Shown one piece after another: positions 43,276-52,903 of a stretch of 64,000 bases of DNA. The stretch's first letter is position 1. Each line of letters opens with the position of its first letter. The notes below the pieces were generated by a model. It saw only the letters and a list, made by a program, of their open reading frames with translations. It did not search any database and had not been told where the DNA came from. The stretch comes from Polluticoccus soli (lineage in GTDB: Bacteria > Bacteroidota > Bacteroidia > Chitinophagales > Chitinophagaceae): NCBI RefSeq assembly GCF_029269745.1, contig NZ_JARJHT010000001.1, forward strand, positions 372,001 to 436,000. Direction: 5' to 3'. The translations under genes were made by a program, and so were the position numbers.

Positions 43276-44829
43276 GTGAGCGATAAAAAGTTTATTACCG
43301 ACGCAGGTATCGAAATAAAACAACTGTACGACCAGCCCGTAACCATGAACGAAAAACCGGGTGAATTTCCCTTTACCCGTGGCGTGCATGCCGCTATGTA
43401 TCGCGACAGGCTTTGGACCATGCGTCAATACGCCGGTTTCAGCACCGCTGAGGAATCTAATAAAAGGTATCACTACCTGCTGAGCCAGGGTGTAATGGGT
43501 TTATCAGTTGCTTTCGACCTGCCTACGCAGATCGGGTACGATTCAGACCACGAAATGTCTGAAGGCGAAGTGGGTAAAGTAGGCGTCGCTATCGACTCGC
43601 TCGAGGACATGGAGATACTGTTCAAAGACATCAAGCTGCAGGACATTTCCACCTCCATGACCATCAACGCCACGGCGTTCATCCTGCTTTCTTTCTATAT
43701 CGCACTCGCTAAAAAACAAGGCGCAGATATCCGCAAGATATCAGGCACCATCCAGAACGATATCCTTAAAGAATATGCTGCAAGGGGCACGTATATCTAT
43801 CCTCCGGGGCCATCAATGCGCCTGATCACCGATATATTTGAATATTGCAGCAAAGAGGTACCGAAGTGGAATACCATTTCTATTTCCGGTTACCATATAC
43901 GCGAAGCGGGTTCTGATGCCGTTCAGGAGCTGGCATTTACACTTGCAAATGGTAAAGCATATCTGCAGGCAGCTATAGAAAAAGGCCTTGATATCAATGT
44001 ATTTGCACAGCGCCTTTCTTTCTTCTTCAATGCGCATAACAACATTTTCGAAGAAGCCGCGAAGTTCCGCGCAGCCCGCCGCATGTGGGCGCACATTACC
44101 CGCTCATTAGGTGCTACTGACACAAAAGCGCAAATGCTTCGCTTCCATACACAAACCGGCGGAAGCACATTAACAGCGCAGCAGCCTAAAAACAACATCG
44201 TTCGTGTTACCCTGCAAGCGCTGAGTGCGGTACTTGGCGGTACACAGTCACTACATACCAACGGCTACGACGAGGCATTGTCATTGCCTACTGAAGAAGC
44301 TGCAACTATTGCATTACGTACACAGCAGATCGTGGCTTTTGAAAGTGGCGCTACACACACGGTAGATCCCCTGGCTGGTTCTTATTATGTAGAGAACCTG
44401 ACCAACGAAATAGAAGCGGCAGCATGGAAGCTGATCGACAAGATCGATGTAATGGGTGGTGCTGTTAAGGCTATAGAGCAAGGTTTCATCCAGGACGAGA
44501 TCGCCCGCGCTGCTTACCAATACAACCGTGAGATCGAGACCGGTGAAAAGATCATTGTTGGCGTAAACAAATTCATCGCCAAAGAAGAAGGCCAGACCCC
44601 TGTGCTGAAGATCGATGATTCTATCCGCCACGTACAAATGGAAAAATTGCGTTCGCTGCGTGAACGTAGAGATAATGCAAAAGCCGCTGCTTCCCTCGAC
44701 GCAATCCGTCAAAGGGCCAAAACAACAGCCAACCTGATGCCTGTGGTAATAGAAGCAGTGGAAAATCTTTGTACGCTCGGAGAGATATCTAACACGCTGC
44801 GTGAAGTGTGGGGAGAATACCGCGGCTAG
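43276..44829 (+). CDS. Methylmalonyl-CoA mutase-type catalytic subunit without B12 domain
   Basis: This 517-residue protein (GTG start) is the TIM-barrel catalytic part of an acyl-CoA mutase. Residues that set substrate choice match methylmalonyl-CoA mutase: Tyr52 in [12 protein letters not shown], Arg170 in [10 protein letters not shown] and His207 in [10 protein letters not shown]. Isobutyryl-CoA mutases have Phe and Gln at the first two sites. The C-terminal cobalamin-binding domain (DxHxxG) of full-length enzymes is missing, so a separate B12-binding subunit is required but is not in this window. The enzyme would interconvert methylmalonyl-CoA and succinyl-CoA. The 3' end overlaps the convergent DUF3810 gene by 4 bp. 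Confidence 0.87.
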   Translation: MSDKKFITDAGIEIKQLYDQPVTMNEKPGEFPFTRGVHAAMYRDRLWTMRQYAGFSTAEESNKRYHYLLSQGVMGLSVAFDLPTQIGYDSDHEMSEGEVGKVGVAIDSLEDMEILFKDIKLQDISTSMTINATAFILLSFYIALAKKQGADIRKISGTIQNDILKEYAARGTYIYPPGPSMRLITDIFEYCSKEVPKWNTISISGYHIREAGSDAVQELAFTLANGKAYLQAAIEKGLDINVFAQRLSFFFNAHNNIFEEAAKFRAARRMWAHITRSLGATDTKAQMLRFHTQTGGSTLTAQQPKNNIVRVTLQALSAVLGGTQSLHTNGYDEALSLPTEEAATIALRTQQIVAFESGATHTVDPLAGSYYVENLTNEIEAAAWKLIDKIDVMGGAVKAIEQGFIQDEIARAAYQYNREIETGEKIIVGVNKFIAKEEGQTPVLKIDDSIRHVQMEKLRSLRERRDNAKAAASLDAIRQRAKTTANLMPVVIEAVENLCTLGEISNTLREVWGEYRG

Positions 44830-45911
44830 GGCAGCCTGATGAGCTTTGTCGACATTGAATCGCGCTGGCGTTCCCAAGCCCATGCGCTTATCGATACTTT
44901 GTCGTAGGTCTCTATTCCTTCTTTCTGGTTGTGAAGTTTTAGGTATTCATCATACAGGAAACTGCTGTAATCATTTACGCCGCTATCAAACTTGCGCCTG
45001 ATGGCACGCAGGGTATCGAGGTGCGATTTTGTAATGGGATTAAGCTGCTTTTTAAAAGTGTTGGCCATGTGTGTGTCCACTGCTCTTACACGCGCATGAG
45101 TATACAGCCACACATTCAGGTAAGCAGAATAGTTGAATGAACTGTCTTTGGTAGTAGTACTCAATACATACGCCAGCAGGTTTGCATCGTCTTCAGCTGC
45201 TATTCCCGATTGATGTGCCATTTCGTGCGTTATGACAAAAGGCAACATGAAAGATGGCAGAAAACTGTTCACCTGTGCCTCACCGGTAAACGGATTGTAG
45301 TAACCCTGTATGCCGAGGTGCTGCATAAAAAAGCCAAATATCGATGGCTTCACATTTAGTCCATACATTTTCGTCCTGCTGTCCGTGTACTGCCTATAGT
45401 ATTCTCGCGCCCTCTTTTCAGTTTGTCGAAACGTAAGTGATCTATAAGCGGGCGCGTAAGTATTCAACTTTTGAATCAAAAACGCATCGTAGCTGATAAG
45501 ACTAGAGTTGTAGGCCCCGTTACGTTTATCAAGATCCCAGTATGTTGTAAGCGAGGGCTTATAATAATTGCCTCCCCACCCCAATACGAAGATCACATAT
45601 AAAATAGCCAGCGAAATGATGCTGTGAAGTATAGATGTAAGAAAGTCGTGTGTGTGCGTCCGTATCTTGATAAGGAAAAATAGCCAGCGTGCTATTGCCA
45701 CCAGTACCAATACGCCGCCAATGATATACAGGATATCACCAATACTGAGCGGTATAAGACCGATCGTAACATTCCTCAACGTCTGGAAAGGCCGGAAAAC
45801 GTACTTATCATAAAAGGTCACTATCTCCGGGTAATAGGGCAGCGTATACTGAATTGCCGTGAGCAACAGGATAAGGAGAAAGAGAATAATTAACTTTTTC
45901 TTATACCGCAT
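44826..45911 (-). CDS. DUF3810 family membrane protein (putative zinc protease)
   Basis: This 361-residue protein has about three N-terminal membrane helices (residues 8-23, 52-85 and 93-112) and a large soluble domain. The domain contains a gluzincin-type HEMAH at 229-233, followed by [13 protein letters not shown], which fits a zinc ligand Glu downstream. DUF3810 is a mainly Bacteroidota family whose protease activity is predicted from this motif but not, to my knowledge, shown. The mutase gene converges and overlaps by 4 bp. The RND adaptor gene is divergent, 87 bp away. Confidence 0.85.
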   Translation of the reverse strand: MRYKKKLIILFLLILLLTAIQYTLPYYPEIVTFYDKYVFRPFQTLRNVTIGLIPLSIGDILYIIGGVLVLVAIARWLFFLIKIRTHTHDFLTSILHSIISLAILYVIFVLGWGGNYYKPSLTTYWDLDKRNGAYNSSLISYDAFLIQKLNTYAPAYRSLTFRQTEKRAREYYRQYTDSRTKMYGLNVKPSIFGFFMQHLGIQGYYNPFTGEAQVNSFLPSFMLPFVITHEMAHQSGIAAEDDANLLAYVLSTTTKDSSFNYSAYLNVWLYTHARVRAVDTHMANTFKKQLNPITKSHLDTLRAIRRKFDSGVNDYSSFLYDEYLKLHNQKEGIETYDKVSISAWAWERQRDSMSTKLIRLP

Positions 45912-45959
45912 GAAACTATTTCAATGACTAAAGCGCCTAAGCGAAAGCATAGATATCAA

Positions 45960-45967
45960 TATCTTTG
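45960..45967 (+). promoter_or_regulatory. -7 promoter element of the RND adaptor gene
   Basis: TATCTTTG matches TAnnTTTG and lies 31 nt before the ATG. No TTG -33 box at standard spacing is seen. Confidence 0.4.
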
Positions 45968-45998
45968 CTCACTCTGTAATTTAACTTAAACATACTTA

Positions 45999-47075
45999 AT
46001 GCCTGTATACCAAAGTAAAATTTTCATACCAGTTCTATCCCTGCTGCTGGTGTCCGGGGTCACCGCCTGTAAATCCAAAAAGACAGAAACCACCACCACA
46101 ACGGCCCGCGGACAAGCTGGCCGGCCCAACAACCTGCGAGCAGAAGTTTATGTAGTGAAAGCTGAGGTATTTCAAAATGACTATAAAGCAAGCGGTACAC
46201 TTTTACCCAACGAGGAAATTGAGATACATCCCGAAATATCCGGCCGGGTAACCAGTATTTCTTTCAAAGAAGGTGCGCACGTACGCAAAGGACAAACGCT
46301 GGTGCAATTGTACGATGCAGATACGCGTGCACAGATACAGAAACTGAGAGCACAACGACAGTTGCAAGTCAAGCTGCTGGAGAGGCAGCAAGAATTGCTG
46401 AGCATTGGTGGCATCAGCAGGCAGGAATATGAAACTACACAGACACAGATCAGGTCGATAGATGCTGATATAGCTTTTGCAGAGGCGCAGCTGAGGACAA
46501 CCAGGATCGTGGCGCCGTTTAATGGAACCATTGGGTTGCGAAACATAAGCGTTGGCGCTGTAATAACTCCTACAACAGTGATCGCTACTCTGCAGCAAAC
46601 CAATCCTTTAAAAATGGATTTCGCTGTTCCTGATAAATACCGCGGCCTGTTATTTACTGGTAAGGGTGTATTCTTTTCGGTGAATAACAACCAGTTGGGT
46701 AACCTGTCTGGGAAGATCAGCGCCATAGAGCCAGGTGCTGATGTAACCACGCGTACCGTGAAGGTTCGGGCCCTGGTACCCAACAGCAGCGGCAAATTGG
46801 TGCCTGGTTCGTTTGCCGAGGTTGTGATACCTTTTGAGAGCAACTACAGTGCGATACTAATTCCATCTAACGCTGTAATACCCACAACGCGTGACAAGAA
46901 AGTAGCAGTGGTTGAACAGGGCCGAGCACAGTTGTTAACAGTGGAACTTGGAGAGCGAACAAGCGATAAAGTAGAAGTGACCAAAGGTCTTGAAGCGGGC
47001 GATACGGTAATAGTTACCGGCCTGATGCAGGTGAAGGCTGGCATGGAAGTTAAGGTCACCAAGGTGAGAAACTAA
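45999..47075 (+). CDS. RND efflux periplasmic adaptor lipoprotein (HlyD/MFP family)
   Basis: This 358-residue lipoprotein (lipobox VTAC, Cys24) has the adaptor fold: biotinyl-lipoyl half-domains around an alpha hairpin (EISGRVTSISFKEGAHVRKG, then RTTRIVAPFNGTIGLRNISV), a beta-barrel and a membrane-proximal domain (VTKGLEAGDTVIVTG). Such adaptors bridge an inner-membrane RND pump to a TolC-like channel. Unusually, neither pump nor channel gene follows: 10 bp downstream is an exonuclease gene whose first codons contain a terminator. The pump must be encoded elsewhere or the operon has been split. Confidence 0.92.
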   Translation: MPVYQSKIFIPVLSLLLVSGVTACKSKKTETTTTTARGQAGRPNNLRAEVYVVKAEVFQNDYKASGTLLPNEEIEIHPEISGRVTSISFKEGAHVRKGQTLVQLYDADTRAQIQKLRAQRQLQVKLLERQQELLSIGGISRQEYETTQTQIRSIDADIAFAEAQLRTTRIVAPFNGTIGLRNISVGAVITPTTVIATLQQTNPLKMDFAVPDKYRGLLFTGKGVFFSVNNNQLGNLSGKISAIEPGADVTTRTVKVRALVPNSSGKLVPGSFAEVVIPFESNYSAILIPSNAVIPTTRDKKVAVVEQGRAQLLTVELGERTSDKVEVTKGLEAGDTVIVTGLMQVKAGMEVKVTKVRN

Positions 47076-47085
47076 AGACATTATT

Positions 47086-48075
47086 ATGGGTTTGATCACC
47101 TTCACGGACAAAGGACTGTACTGCCGTGAAGGTGATTTTTTTATTGATCCATGGAAACCGGTGCAACGCGCGGTTACTACCCACGCACATTCCGACCATG
47201 CCCGCTGGGGGAGCCGCCTATACCTGGCACACACCGATAGCTATTATCTCCTAAAGGCACGTCTTGGTGAAGACACCCAGATACAAACCCTTGATTACAA
47301 CCAATCCATCAGTATCAATAATGTGAAGATCAGCTTTCATCCCGCGGGGCATATTATTGGGTCTGCACAGGTGCGTGTAGAATATAAGGGAGAAGTCTGG
47401 GTAGTGTCCGGTGACTATAAACTGGAAGACGACGGCGTTACCGTACCTTTTGAGCCGGTGAAATGCAACACCTTTATTACTGAAAGCACTTTTGGACTTC
47501 CTATCTACCAATGGCGTCCGCAGCCGGAGATCATGGAAAACATACATCAATGGGTGCTCCGCAACCAGGAAATGGGTCGATACAGTGTTCTTTCAGCCTA
47601 TAGCCTTGGCAAGGCGCAAAGGCTGATTCATGCCCTGTCAGCATACGGACACAAGTTTTATGGTCATGGTGCCATTTATTATATGAACCTGGCTATCCAA
47701 CAGTCCAGGCCATTTCCTGACGTGACCTACCTGCGCCCCGAAACACCTAAAGAAGAGGTAAAAAGGGGCATCATCATTATGCCCTCTTCTGACACCAATA
47801 ATCCATGGTTGCGCAAATGGCAGCCTTCGGCCACAGGTATTTGCAGCGGCTGGATGCAGGTACGAGGCGCACAGCGCAGAAGGAATGCAGACGCTGGCTT
47901 TGCCCTAAGCGACCACGCTGACTGGCCTGGCCTGCTCGAAGCTATAAAGGCAACAGGTGCAGAAACTGTATATGTGACGCACGGGTTCAGCGCTCCCCTC
48001 GCCCGCTACCTAAAGGAGGAAGTCGGTCTGAAAACAGGCGTAGTACAGACCGCATTTGGCGAGGATGAAGAATAA
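47086..48075 (+). CDS. Ligase-associated DNA exonuclease (metallo-beta-lactamase fold)
   Basis: This 329-residue protein has the MBL motif HAHSDH at 33-38 and a conserved opening (GLYCREGDFFIDPWKPV), HPAGHIIGSAQVRVE and SGDYKLEDDGVT, with a C-terminal beta-CASP-like half (ALSDHADW, YVTHGF). This is the pattern of the ligase-associated exonuclease usually encoded with an ATP-dependent DNA ligase and an Lhr-type helicase in a repair cluster. Here neither partner is adjacent. A perfect inverted repeat plus T-run occupies codons 4-19 of the gene. Confidence 0.87.
   Translation: MGLITFTDKGLYCREGDFFIDPWKPVQRAVTTHAHSDHARWGSRLYLAHTDSYYLLKARLGEDTQIQTLDYNQSISINNVKISFHPAGHIIGSAQVRVEYKGEVWVVSGDYKLEDDGVTVPFEPVKCNTFITESTFGLPIYQWRPQPEIMENIHQWVLRNQEMGRYSVLSAYSLGKAQRLIHALSAYGHKFYGHGAIYYMNLAIQQSRPFPDVTYLRPETPKEEVKRGIIIMPSSDTNNPWLRKWQPSATGICSGWMQVRGAQRRRNADAGFALSDHADWPGLLEAIKATGAETVYVTHGFSAPLARYLKEEVGLKTGVVQTAFGEDEE
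47095..47142 (+). terminator. Intrinsic terminator embedded in the exonuclease 5' coding region
   Basis: ATCACCTTCACGG (47095-47107) and CCGTGAAGGTGAT (47124-47136) are a perfect 13-bp inverted repeat with a 16-nt loop. The stem runs directly into seven T residues (47136-47142). It begins 20 bp after the RND adaptor stop codon and lies wholly inside the next gene, encoding parts of LITFT and REGDFF. It has the form of a rho-independent terminator. Confidence 0.62.
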
Positions 48076-48133
48076 CACATTAAGCAAATTCTAATTACAA
48101 CATAGCTTTTACATATAGCTGCTGCAGTTTCAG

Positions 48134-48141
48134 TAAATTTG
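48134..48141 (+). promoter_or_regulatory. -7 promoter element of ispH
   Basis: TAAATTTG matches TAnnTTTG and ends 6 nt before the ATG at 48148, so the transcript would be leaderless or nearly so. The -33 box is unclear. Confidence 0.45.
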
Positions 48142-48147
48142 CAGCGC

Positions 48148-49383
48148 ATGAAATCATTCGAGGTTCCTGTTCATTACCGCAGCACGCTGGTTACAGCCAT
48201 CAAGCAAAAACGCAAAGCGGCCGACAAGATGAAGAAAGACTTTTCTCCAACCGTATTGGAGATTGGTTCTCTACAGATCATTCTTGCGCGTCACTTCGGC
48301 TTTTGTTATGGTGTGGAAAACGCCATTGAGATAGCTTTTCGCGCGGTAGCCGAGAACCCGGGCAAACGCATTTTCCTGCTGAGCGAAATGATACACAACC
48401 CCGGTGTAAACGCAGACCTGCAGGCGCTTGGAGTGACGTTCATTATGGACACCGGTGGCAAAATGCTGATGGACTGGGATGACCTGACATCCGATGATAT
48501 CGTGATCATTCCTGCTTTCGGTACTACGCTGGAGATGGAAAAGAGGCTGCGCGACAAAGGCATAGAACCTTCGAAATACGAAACCACCTGCCCGTTTGTA
48601 GAAAAAGTATGGAACAGGGCGGAGAAAATAGGTACCGAGGGGTATTCTATCATCGTGCATGGCAAACCCAAACACGAAGAAACCCGTGCGACTTTTTCTC
48701 ATAGCAAGGCGAACACGCCGACCGTGGTAGTAAAAGACATGGCGGAGACCGAACACCTGGCCAAATTCATCACTGGTGAATTGCCTGCTGAGCAGTTTTA
48801 CACTGACTTTGCCGGACAATACTCTGAAGGCTTCGATGTGACCAAAGATTTTCAACGTATTGGCGTGGTAAACCAAACGACCATGCTAGCCAGCGAAACT
48901 CAGGGCATCGCCGATTACCTGAAACAGGTTATGATACAGCACTATCAACTATCTGCCGATAAAATATCAGAGCGTTTTGCAGACACACGCGATACGCTGT
49001 GCTATGCAACCAACGATAACCAGAGCGCAGTACAAGGCCTGCTTCAAACAGAAGCTGACCTCGCTATTGTGATCGGTGGTTACAACAGCTCTAATACATC
49101 GCACCTTGTTGAGCTGTGTGAAGAAAAGCTGCCTACCTATTTCATTAAGGATGAGCATTGCCTCGAATCATTGACAAGCATACGTCACTTCGACCTACAC
49201 ACGCACACCGAAAAGCAAACAGAAAATTACCTGCCGTCAAACAGGCCATTGAAGATCATGATAACTTCAGGTGCGTCTTGTCCTGATGCTTTGGTGGAAC
49301 GAGTGATTGAAAGATTGGCAGAAATTACCGGTAATGAACCTGCTTTAGAGGCCATTACCGGCAACTGGACCGCTATCAGTTAA
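48148..49383 (+). CDS. ispH: 4-hydroxy-3-methylbut-2-enyl diphosphate reductase (long form)
   Basis: IspH is the last enzyme of the MEP isoprenoid pathway, making IPP and DMAPP at a 4Fe-4S cluster. In this 411-residue protein the three cluster Cys are Cys53 (FGFCYGV), Cys148 (ETTCPFV) and Cys284 (DTLCYATNDNQ), and the substrate-site HGKPKHEET is present. It is about 100 residues longer than E. coli IspH, with a 40-residue N-terminal extension, resembling the plant/cyanobacterial subtype. The ATG at 48148 is preferred over the in-frame TTG at 48139 because the latter lies within the promoter box. The 3' end overlaps pyruvate carboxylase by 8 bp. Confidence 0.95.
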   Translation: MKSFEVPVHYRSTLVTAIKQKRKAADKMKKDFSPTVLEIGSLQIILARHFGFCYGVENAIEIAFRAVAENPGKRIFLLSEMIHNPGVNADLQALGVTFIMDTGGKMLMDWDDLTSDDIVIIPAFGTTLEMEKRLRDKGIEPSKYETTCPFVEKVWNRAEKIGTEGYSIIVHGKPKHEETRATFSHSKANTPTVVVKDMAETEHLAKFITGELPAEQFYTDFAGQYSEGFDVTKDFQRIGVVNQTTMLASETQGIADYLKQVMIQHYQLSADKISERFADTRDTLCYATNDNQSAVQGLLQTEADLAIVIGGYNSSNTSHLVELCEEKLPTYFIKDEHCLESLTSIRHFDLHTHTEKQTENYLPSNRPLKIMITSGASCPDALVERVIERLAEITGNEPALEAITGNWTAIS

Positions 49384-52300
49384 GTTCCAAAACCAAATCG
49401 TTAGTATTTACAAGGGTGCCTTCGCCTAACGCGATGTCACGGATGTTGCAATCGTAAGGCGCAGCTATCACCGTTTCCATTTTCATGGCTTCTATCACAA
49501 ACAGTGGTTGGTTCTTCTTCACAGGTTCGTCTTTCTTCACCAATAGCTTAGACAGCATTCCCTGCAATGGCGCACCGATATGCTTGCCATTGCTTTGATC
49601 TACTTTCCGGTTCTCCGCTTTCACTACTTTCACTGACCTATCTGATATCTCCACATTGCGTGTCTGGCCATTAAGCTTGAAGAACACTGTGCGTTTCCCT
49701 TTATCATCAACAGGCCCAATGCTCAGTAAGCGTATCAGCAGCGTCTTTCCTTTGCTGATCTCGATGGTTGTTTCCTGTCCAGCTTTCATTCCATAGAGGA
49801 AGAGAGGAGTTGGCACTACAGACACATCACCATATTCCCTCCAGAAGTTCAATCCTTCTTCAAATACTTTCGGGTAGAACTTGTACGAAAGGAAATCGCA
49901 GATTCCAAGGTCTTCACCAAACTTCTGTTTGAACGCTTTCAACTCCTGTTCAAAATCTACAGGCGGCAAGTGCGTGCCGGGCCTGTCAGTAAACGGCGTT
50001 TTATCTTTCAGGATGATCTGCTGCAGGTCTTTAGGCAGGCCACCTTCGGGTTGACCGATAGAACCCATAAAGAACTCCTGCACCGATTCAGGGAACGAGA
50101 TATTTTCGCCTTTTGCATAAACGTCCTCACGCGTCAGGTTATTGGCCACCATGAACTGCGCCATGTCGCCTACCACCTTCGAGCTCGGTGTTACTTTTAC
50201 TATGTCGCCGAACATATCGTTCACCGTAGCGTACATGTCTTTGATCGCTTCAAACTTATCACCCAGACCAAGCGCTACAGCCTGTGGTTTGAGGTTAGAA
50301 TACTGTCCGCCAGGTATCTCATGCCGGAACACCTCAGCAGCACTGGCTTTCAGGCCTGACTCAAACGGATAATAATATTCGCGAACAGCCTCCCAATAAT
50401 TAGAGAACTGGTTGAGCGATTTGATATCGTATTGATTCTCGCGCTGATGAAACTTCATCATCTCTACGATGGCATTGAAGTTTGGCTGAGACGTAAGCCC
50501 ACTTAGTGAACCCATCGCGCAGTCTACCACGTCAACACCAGCTTCGATTGCCATCAAGTAAGTAGCTGGTTGCAGCGACGATGTATCATGTGTATGCAGG
50601 TGCACGGGTATTTTCACAGTTTCCTTCAATGCAGTCACCAGTTCTTTTGCTGCATAGGGCTTCAACAAGCCCGACATGTCTTTGATAGCTAGTATATGCG
50701 AGCCTGCATTTTCCAGGTCTTTTGCCAGGCGCAGGTAATAATCGAGCGTGTACTTAGTTCGCTTAGGATCGAGTATGTCACCCGTATAACACAGCGCTCC
50801 TTCAGCAATACCTTTAGTACGCTTGCGCACCATGTCGATGCACGGTGCAATATTCTCCATCCAGTTCAGTGAGTCGAAAATCCGGAAAATGTCTACGCCT
50901 TTCTCCCAAGATTGCTCTACAAATTTTTCGATCAGGTTGTCAGGATAGGCCGCATAACCAACACCGTTGCAACCGCGTATCAGCATTTGCAACAGGATAT
51001 TGGGTATCGCTGCACGCAGCATTTCCAGGCGCTTCCAGGGATCCTCTCTCAGGAAGCGGATACATACATCAAACGTAGCACCACCCCACACTTCCATGCT
51101 GAATGTCTGCGGGTGCAGTTTGGCGAAGTGTTTAGCTACCTTCAGCATGTCGTAACTGCGCATACGCGTAGCCAGCAGCGACTGGTGTGCATCGCGGAAA
51201 GTTGTATCTGTATAATGTACCTTCTTTTCGTTGCGCAGCCATTCACTAAATTTCTCAGGACCAAGTTCTGTCAACAGGTCTTTGGTGCCTTTGGTATATT
51301 CTACACCAATGGCTTCAGGCACTACAGGTTTTTCAAATGTCCTTTCTTCTTTGACCTTTACATCGGGGTTGCCGTTGATAGTAACATCGGCCAGGAAGTT
51401 CAGCATCTTAGTACCCCTGTCCTGGCGCACCACAAAATTGAACAGCTCAGGATGCTCCTGGATAAAACCAACTGTTGCTTTACCTGCATAAAACTCTTCG
51501 TGCGTGATCAGGTTCTCGAGGAACTGGATATTGCTTTTCACGCCGCGTATCCTGAACTCGCGCAACGCACGGTGCATCTTCTGTGATGCATCGAAAAGGT
51601 TATTACCCCAGGTACTCACCTTCACCAGCATCGAATCAAAGAACGGGCTGATCTTCATACCGGGGTAAGTGCTGCCTTCATCAAGGCGCACACCAAAACC
51701 TGTGGCATTACGATACGTTACGAGCGTACCATAGTCCGGCTTGAAGTTGTTGATCGGATCCTCGGTTGTAATGCGACACTGTATCGCAAAGCCATCCTTC
51801 CTGATAGCATTCTGATCTCCCAAACCGATCTTAGGGTCCGACAGTTTATAGTCAGAAGCGACATACAGTTGGGTCTTTATCAGGTCCACACCAGTTATCA
51901 TTTCTGTCACTGTGTGTTCAACCTGTATACGTGGATTTACTTCTATGAAGTAGATATTGCCGGCAGCATCTACCAGGAACTCTACTGTACCAAGGTTATT
52001 GTAATCAACCGCACTGGCGATCTTCACCGCATATTCATACAGCTTTTCGCGTGTTTCGTTGCGCAGGTTTACCGATGGCGCTACTTCCACCACTTTCTGA
52101 AAACGGCGTTGTACCGAGCAATCGCGCTCGTACAAGTGAACAATGTTGCCGTGATTATCGGCAGCTATCTGCACTTCTATATGCTTCGGGTTCTCTACAA
52201 ACTTCTCAAGGAATACTGTATCGTCGCCAAATGCATTTTTTGCTTCACTCCTTGCCTCACGGAATGACTTCTTCAGTTCTTCTTCGTTTCGCACTACGCG

Positions 52301-52810
52301 CATACCGCGGCCACCACCACCTGCAGCAGCTTTCAACATCAGCGGGTAACCGATGCGGGCAGCTTCGCTCAATGCAGCTTCCTCTGTATCGAGTGGTAGT
52401 TCATTACTCTCAATGATCGGGATACCGGCTTTCTTAGCCACTTCCTTCGCCGTTACCTTATCACCAAGTGCCGACATTACATCCGGCCTCGGCCCAACGA
52501 AGATGATACCGTTGTCCGCACACCTTTTTGCAAACGTTGCATTCTCTGACAAGAAGCCATAACCGGGGTGAATGGCATTGGCGCCAGACTCCTTCGCGAT
52601 GGTTATCAGGGCATCAATATCGAGGTAAGGTTTCAGCGGCTCATTGTCCGCGCCCACCTGGTAGGCTTCATCAGCCTTGTAGCGGTGCAGCGAATAACGG
52701 TCTTCGTAAGTGTAAACAGCAACTGTAGGTATGTTCAATTCTGTTGCTGCGCGTGAGATCCGGATGGAGATCTCTCCCCTGTTGGCGATAAGTAGTTTTC
52801 GGATGTGCAT
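49376..52810 (-). CDS. pyc: Pyruvate carboxylase
   Basis: This 1144-residue single-chain enzyme makes oxaloacetate from pyruvate and bicarbonate, refilling the TCA cycle. It has a biotin carboxylase domain (residues 1-450; KLLIANRGEISIRISRAA, the Gly-rich AAAGGGGRGMRVV loop, EVNPRIQVEHTVTE), a carboxyltransferase TIM barrel at about 530-800 (FRDAHQSLLATRMR, KDMSGLLKPYAA, LHTHDTSSLQ) and the allosteric linker. The biotinyl domain has Lys1110 in EAMKMETV. Its length and domain order match alpha4-type pyruvate carboxylases. It converges on ispH with an 8-bp overlap and no terminator between them. Confidence 0.97.
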   Translation of the reverse strand: MHIRKLLIANRGEISIRISRAATELNIPTVAVYTYEDRYSLHRYKADEAYQVGADNEPLKPYLDIDALITIAKESGANAIHPGYGFLSENATFAKRCADNGIIFVGPRPDVMSALGDKVTAKEVAKKAGIPIIESNELPLDTEEAALSEAARIGYPLMLKAAAGGGGRGMRVVRNEEELKKSFREARSEAKNAFGDDTVFLEKFVENPKHIEVQIAADNHGNIVHLYERDCSVQRRFQKVVEVAPSVNLRNETREKLYEYAVKIASAVDYNNLGTVEFLVDAAGNIYFIEVNPRIQVEHTVTEMITGVDLIKTQLYVASDYKLSDPKIGLGDQNAIRKDGFAIQCRITTEDPINNFKPDYGTLVTYRNATGFGVRLDEGSTYPGMKISPFFDSMLVKVSTWGNNLFDASQKMHRALREFRIRGVKSNIQFLENLITHEEFYAGKATVGFIQEHPELFNFVVRQDRGTKMLNFLADVTINGNPDVKVKEERTFEKPVVPEAIGVEYTKGTKDLLTELGPEKFSEWLRNEKKVHYTDTTFRDAHQSLLATRMRSYDMLKVAKHFAKLHPQTFSMEVWGGATFDVCIRFLREDPWKRLEMLRAAIPNILLQMLIRGCNGVGYAAYPDNLIEKFVEQSWEKGVDIFRIFDSLNWMENIAPCIDMVRKRTKGIAEGALCYTGDILDPKRTKYTLDYYLRLAKDLENAGSHILAIKDMSGLLKPYAAKELVTALKETVKIPVHLHTHDTSSLQPATYLMAIEAGVDVVDCAMGSLSGLTSQPNFNAIVEMMKFHQRENQYDIKSLNQFSNYWEAVREYYYPFESGLKASAAEVFRHEIPGGQYSNLKPQAVALGLGDKFEAIKDMYATVNDMFGDIVKVTPSSKVVGDMAQFMVANNLTREDVYAKGENISFPESVQEFFMGSIGQPEGGLPKDLQQIILKDKTPFTDRPGTHLPPVDFEQELKAFKQKFGEDLGICDFLSYKFYPKVFEEGLNFWREYGDVSVVPTPLFLYGMKAGQETTIEISKGKTLLIRLLSIGPVDDKGKRTVFFKLNGQTRNVEISDRSVKVVKAENRKVDQSNGKHIGAPLQGMLSKLLVKKDEPVKKNQPLFVIEAMKMETVIAAPYDCNIRDIALGEGTLVNTNDLVLELN

Positions 52811-52857
52811 ATGCTTGAGGATATTCTAGATGAAGTGTAAAATCTATGCCAAAATAA

Positions 52858-52885
52858 AAGCGCCGGCGAAATTACGCCGGCGCTT
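52858..52885 (-). terminator. Intrinsic terminator of the M13 peptidase gene
   Basis: AAGCGCCGGCG and CGCCGGCGCTT form a perfect 11-bp stem with a 6-nt loop; leftward TTTTATTTT follows. It separates the M13 gene from pyc. Confidence 0.82.
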
Positions 52886-52903
52886 CAACTTATTATAAAA
52901 ATT

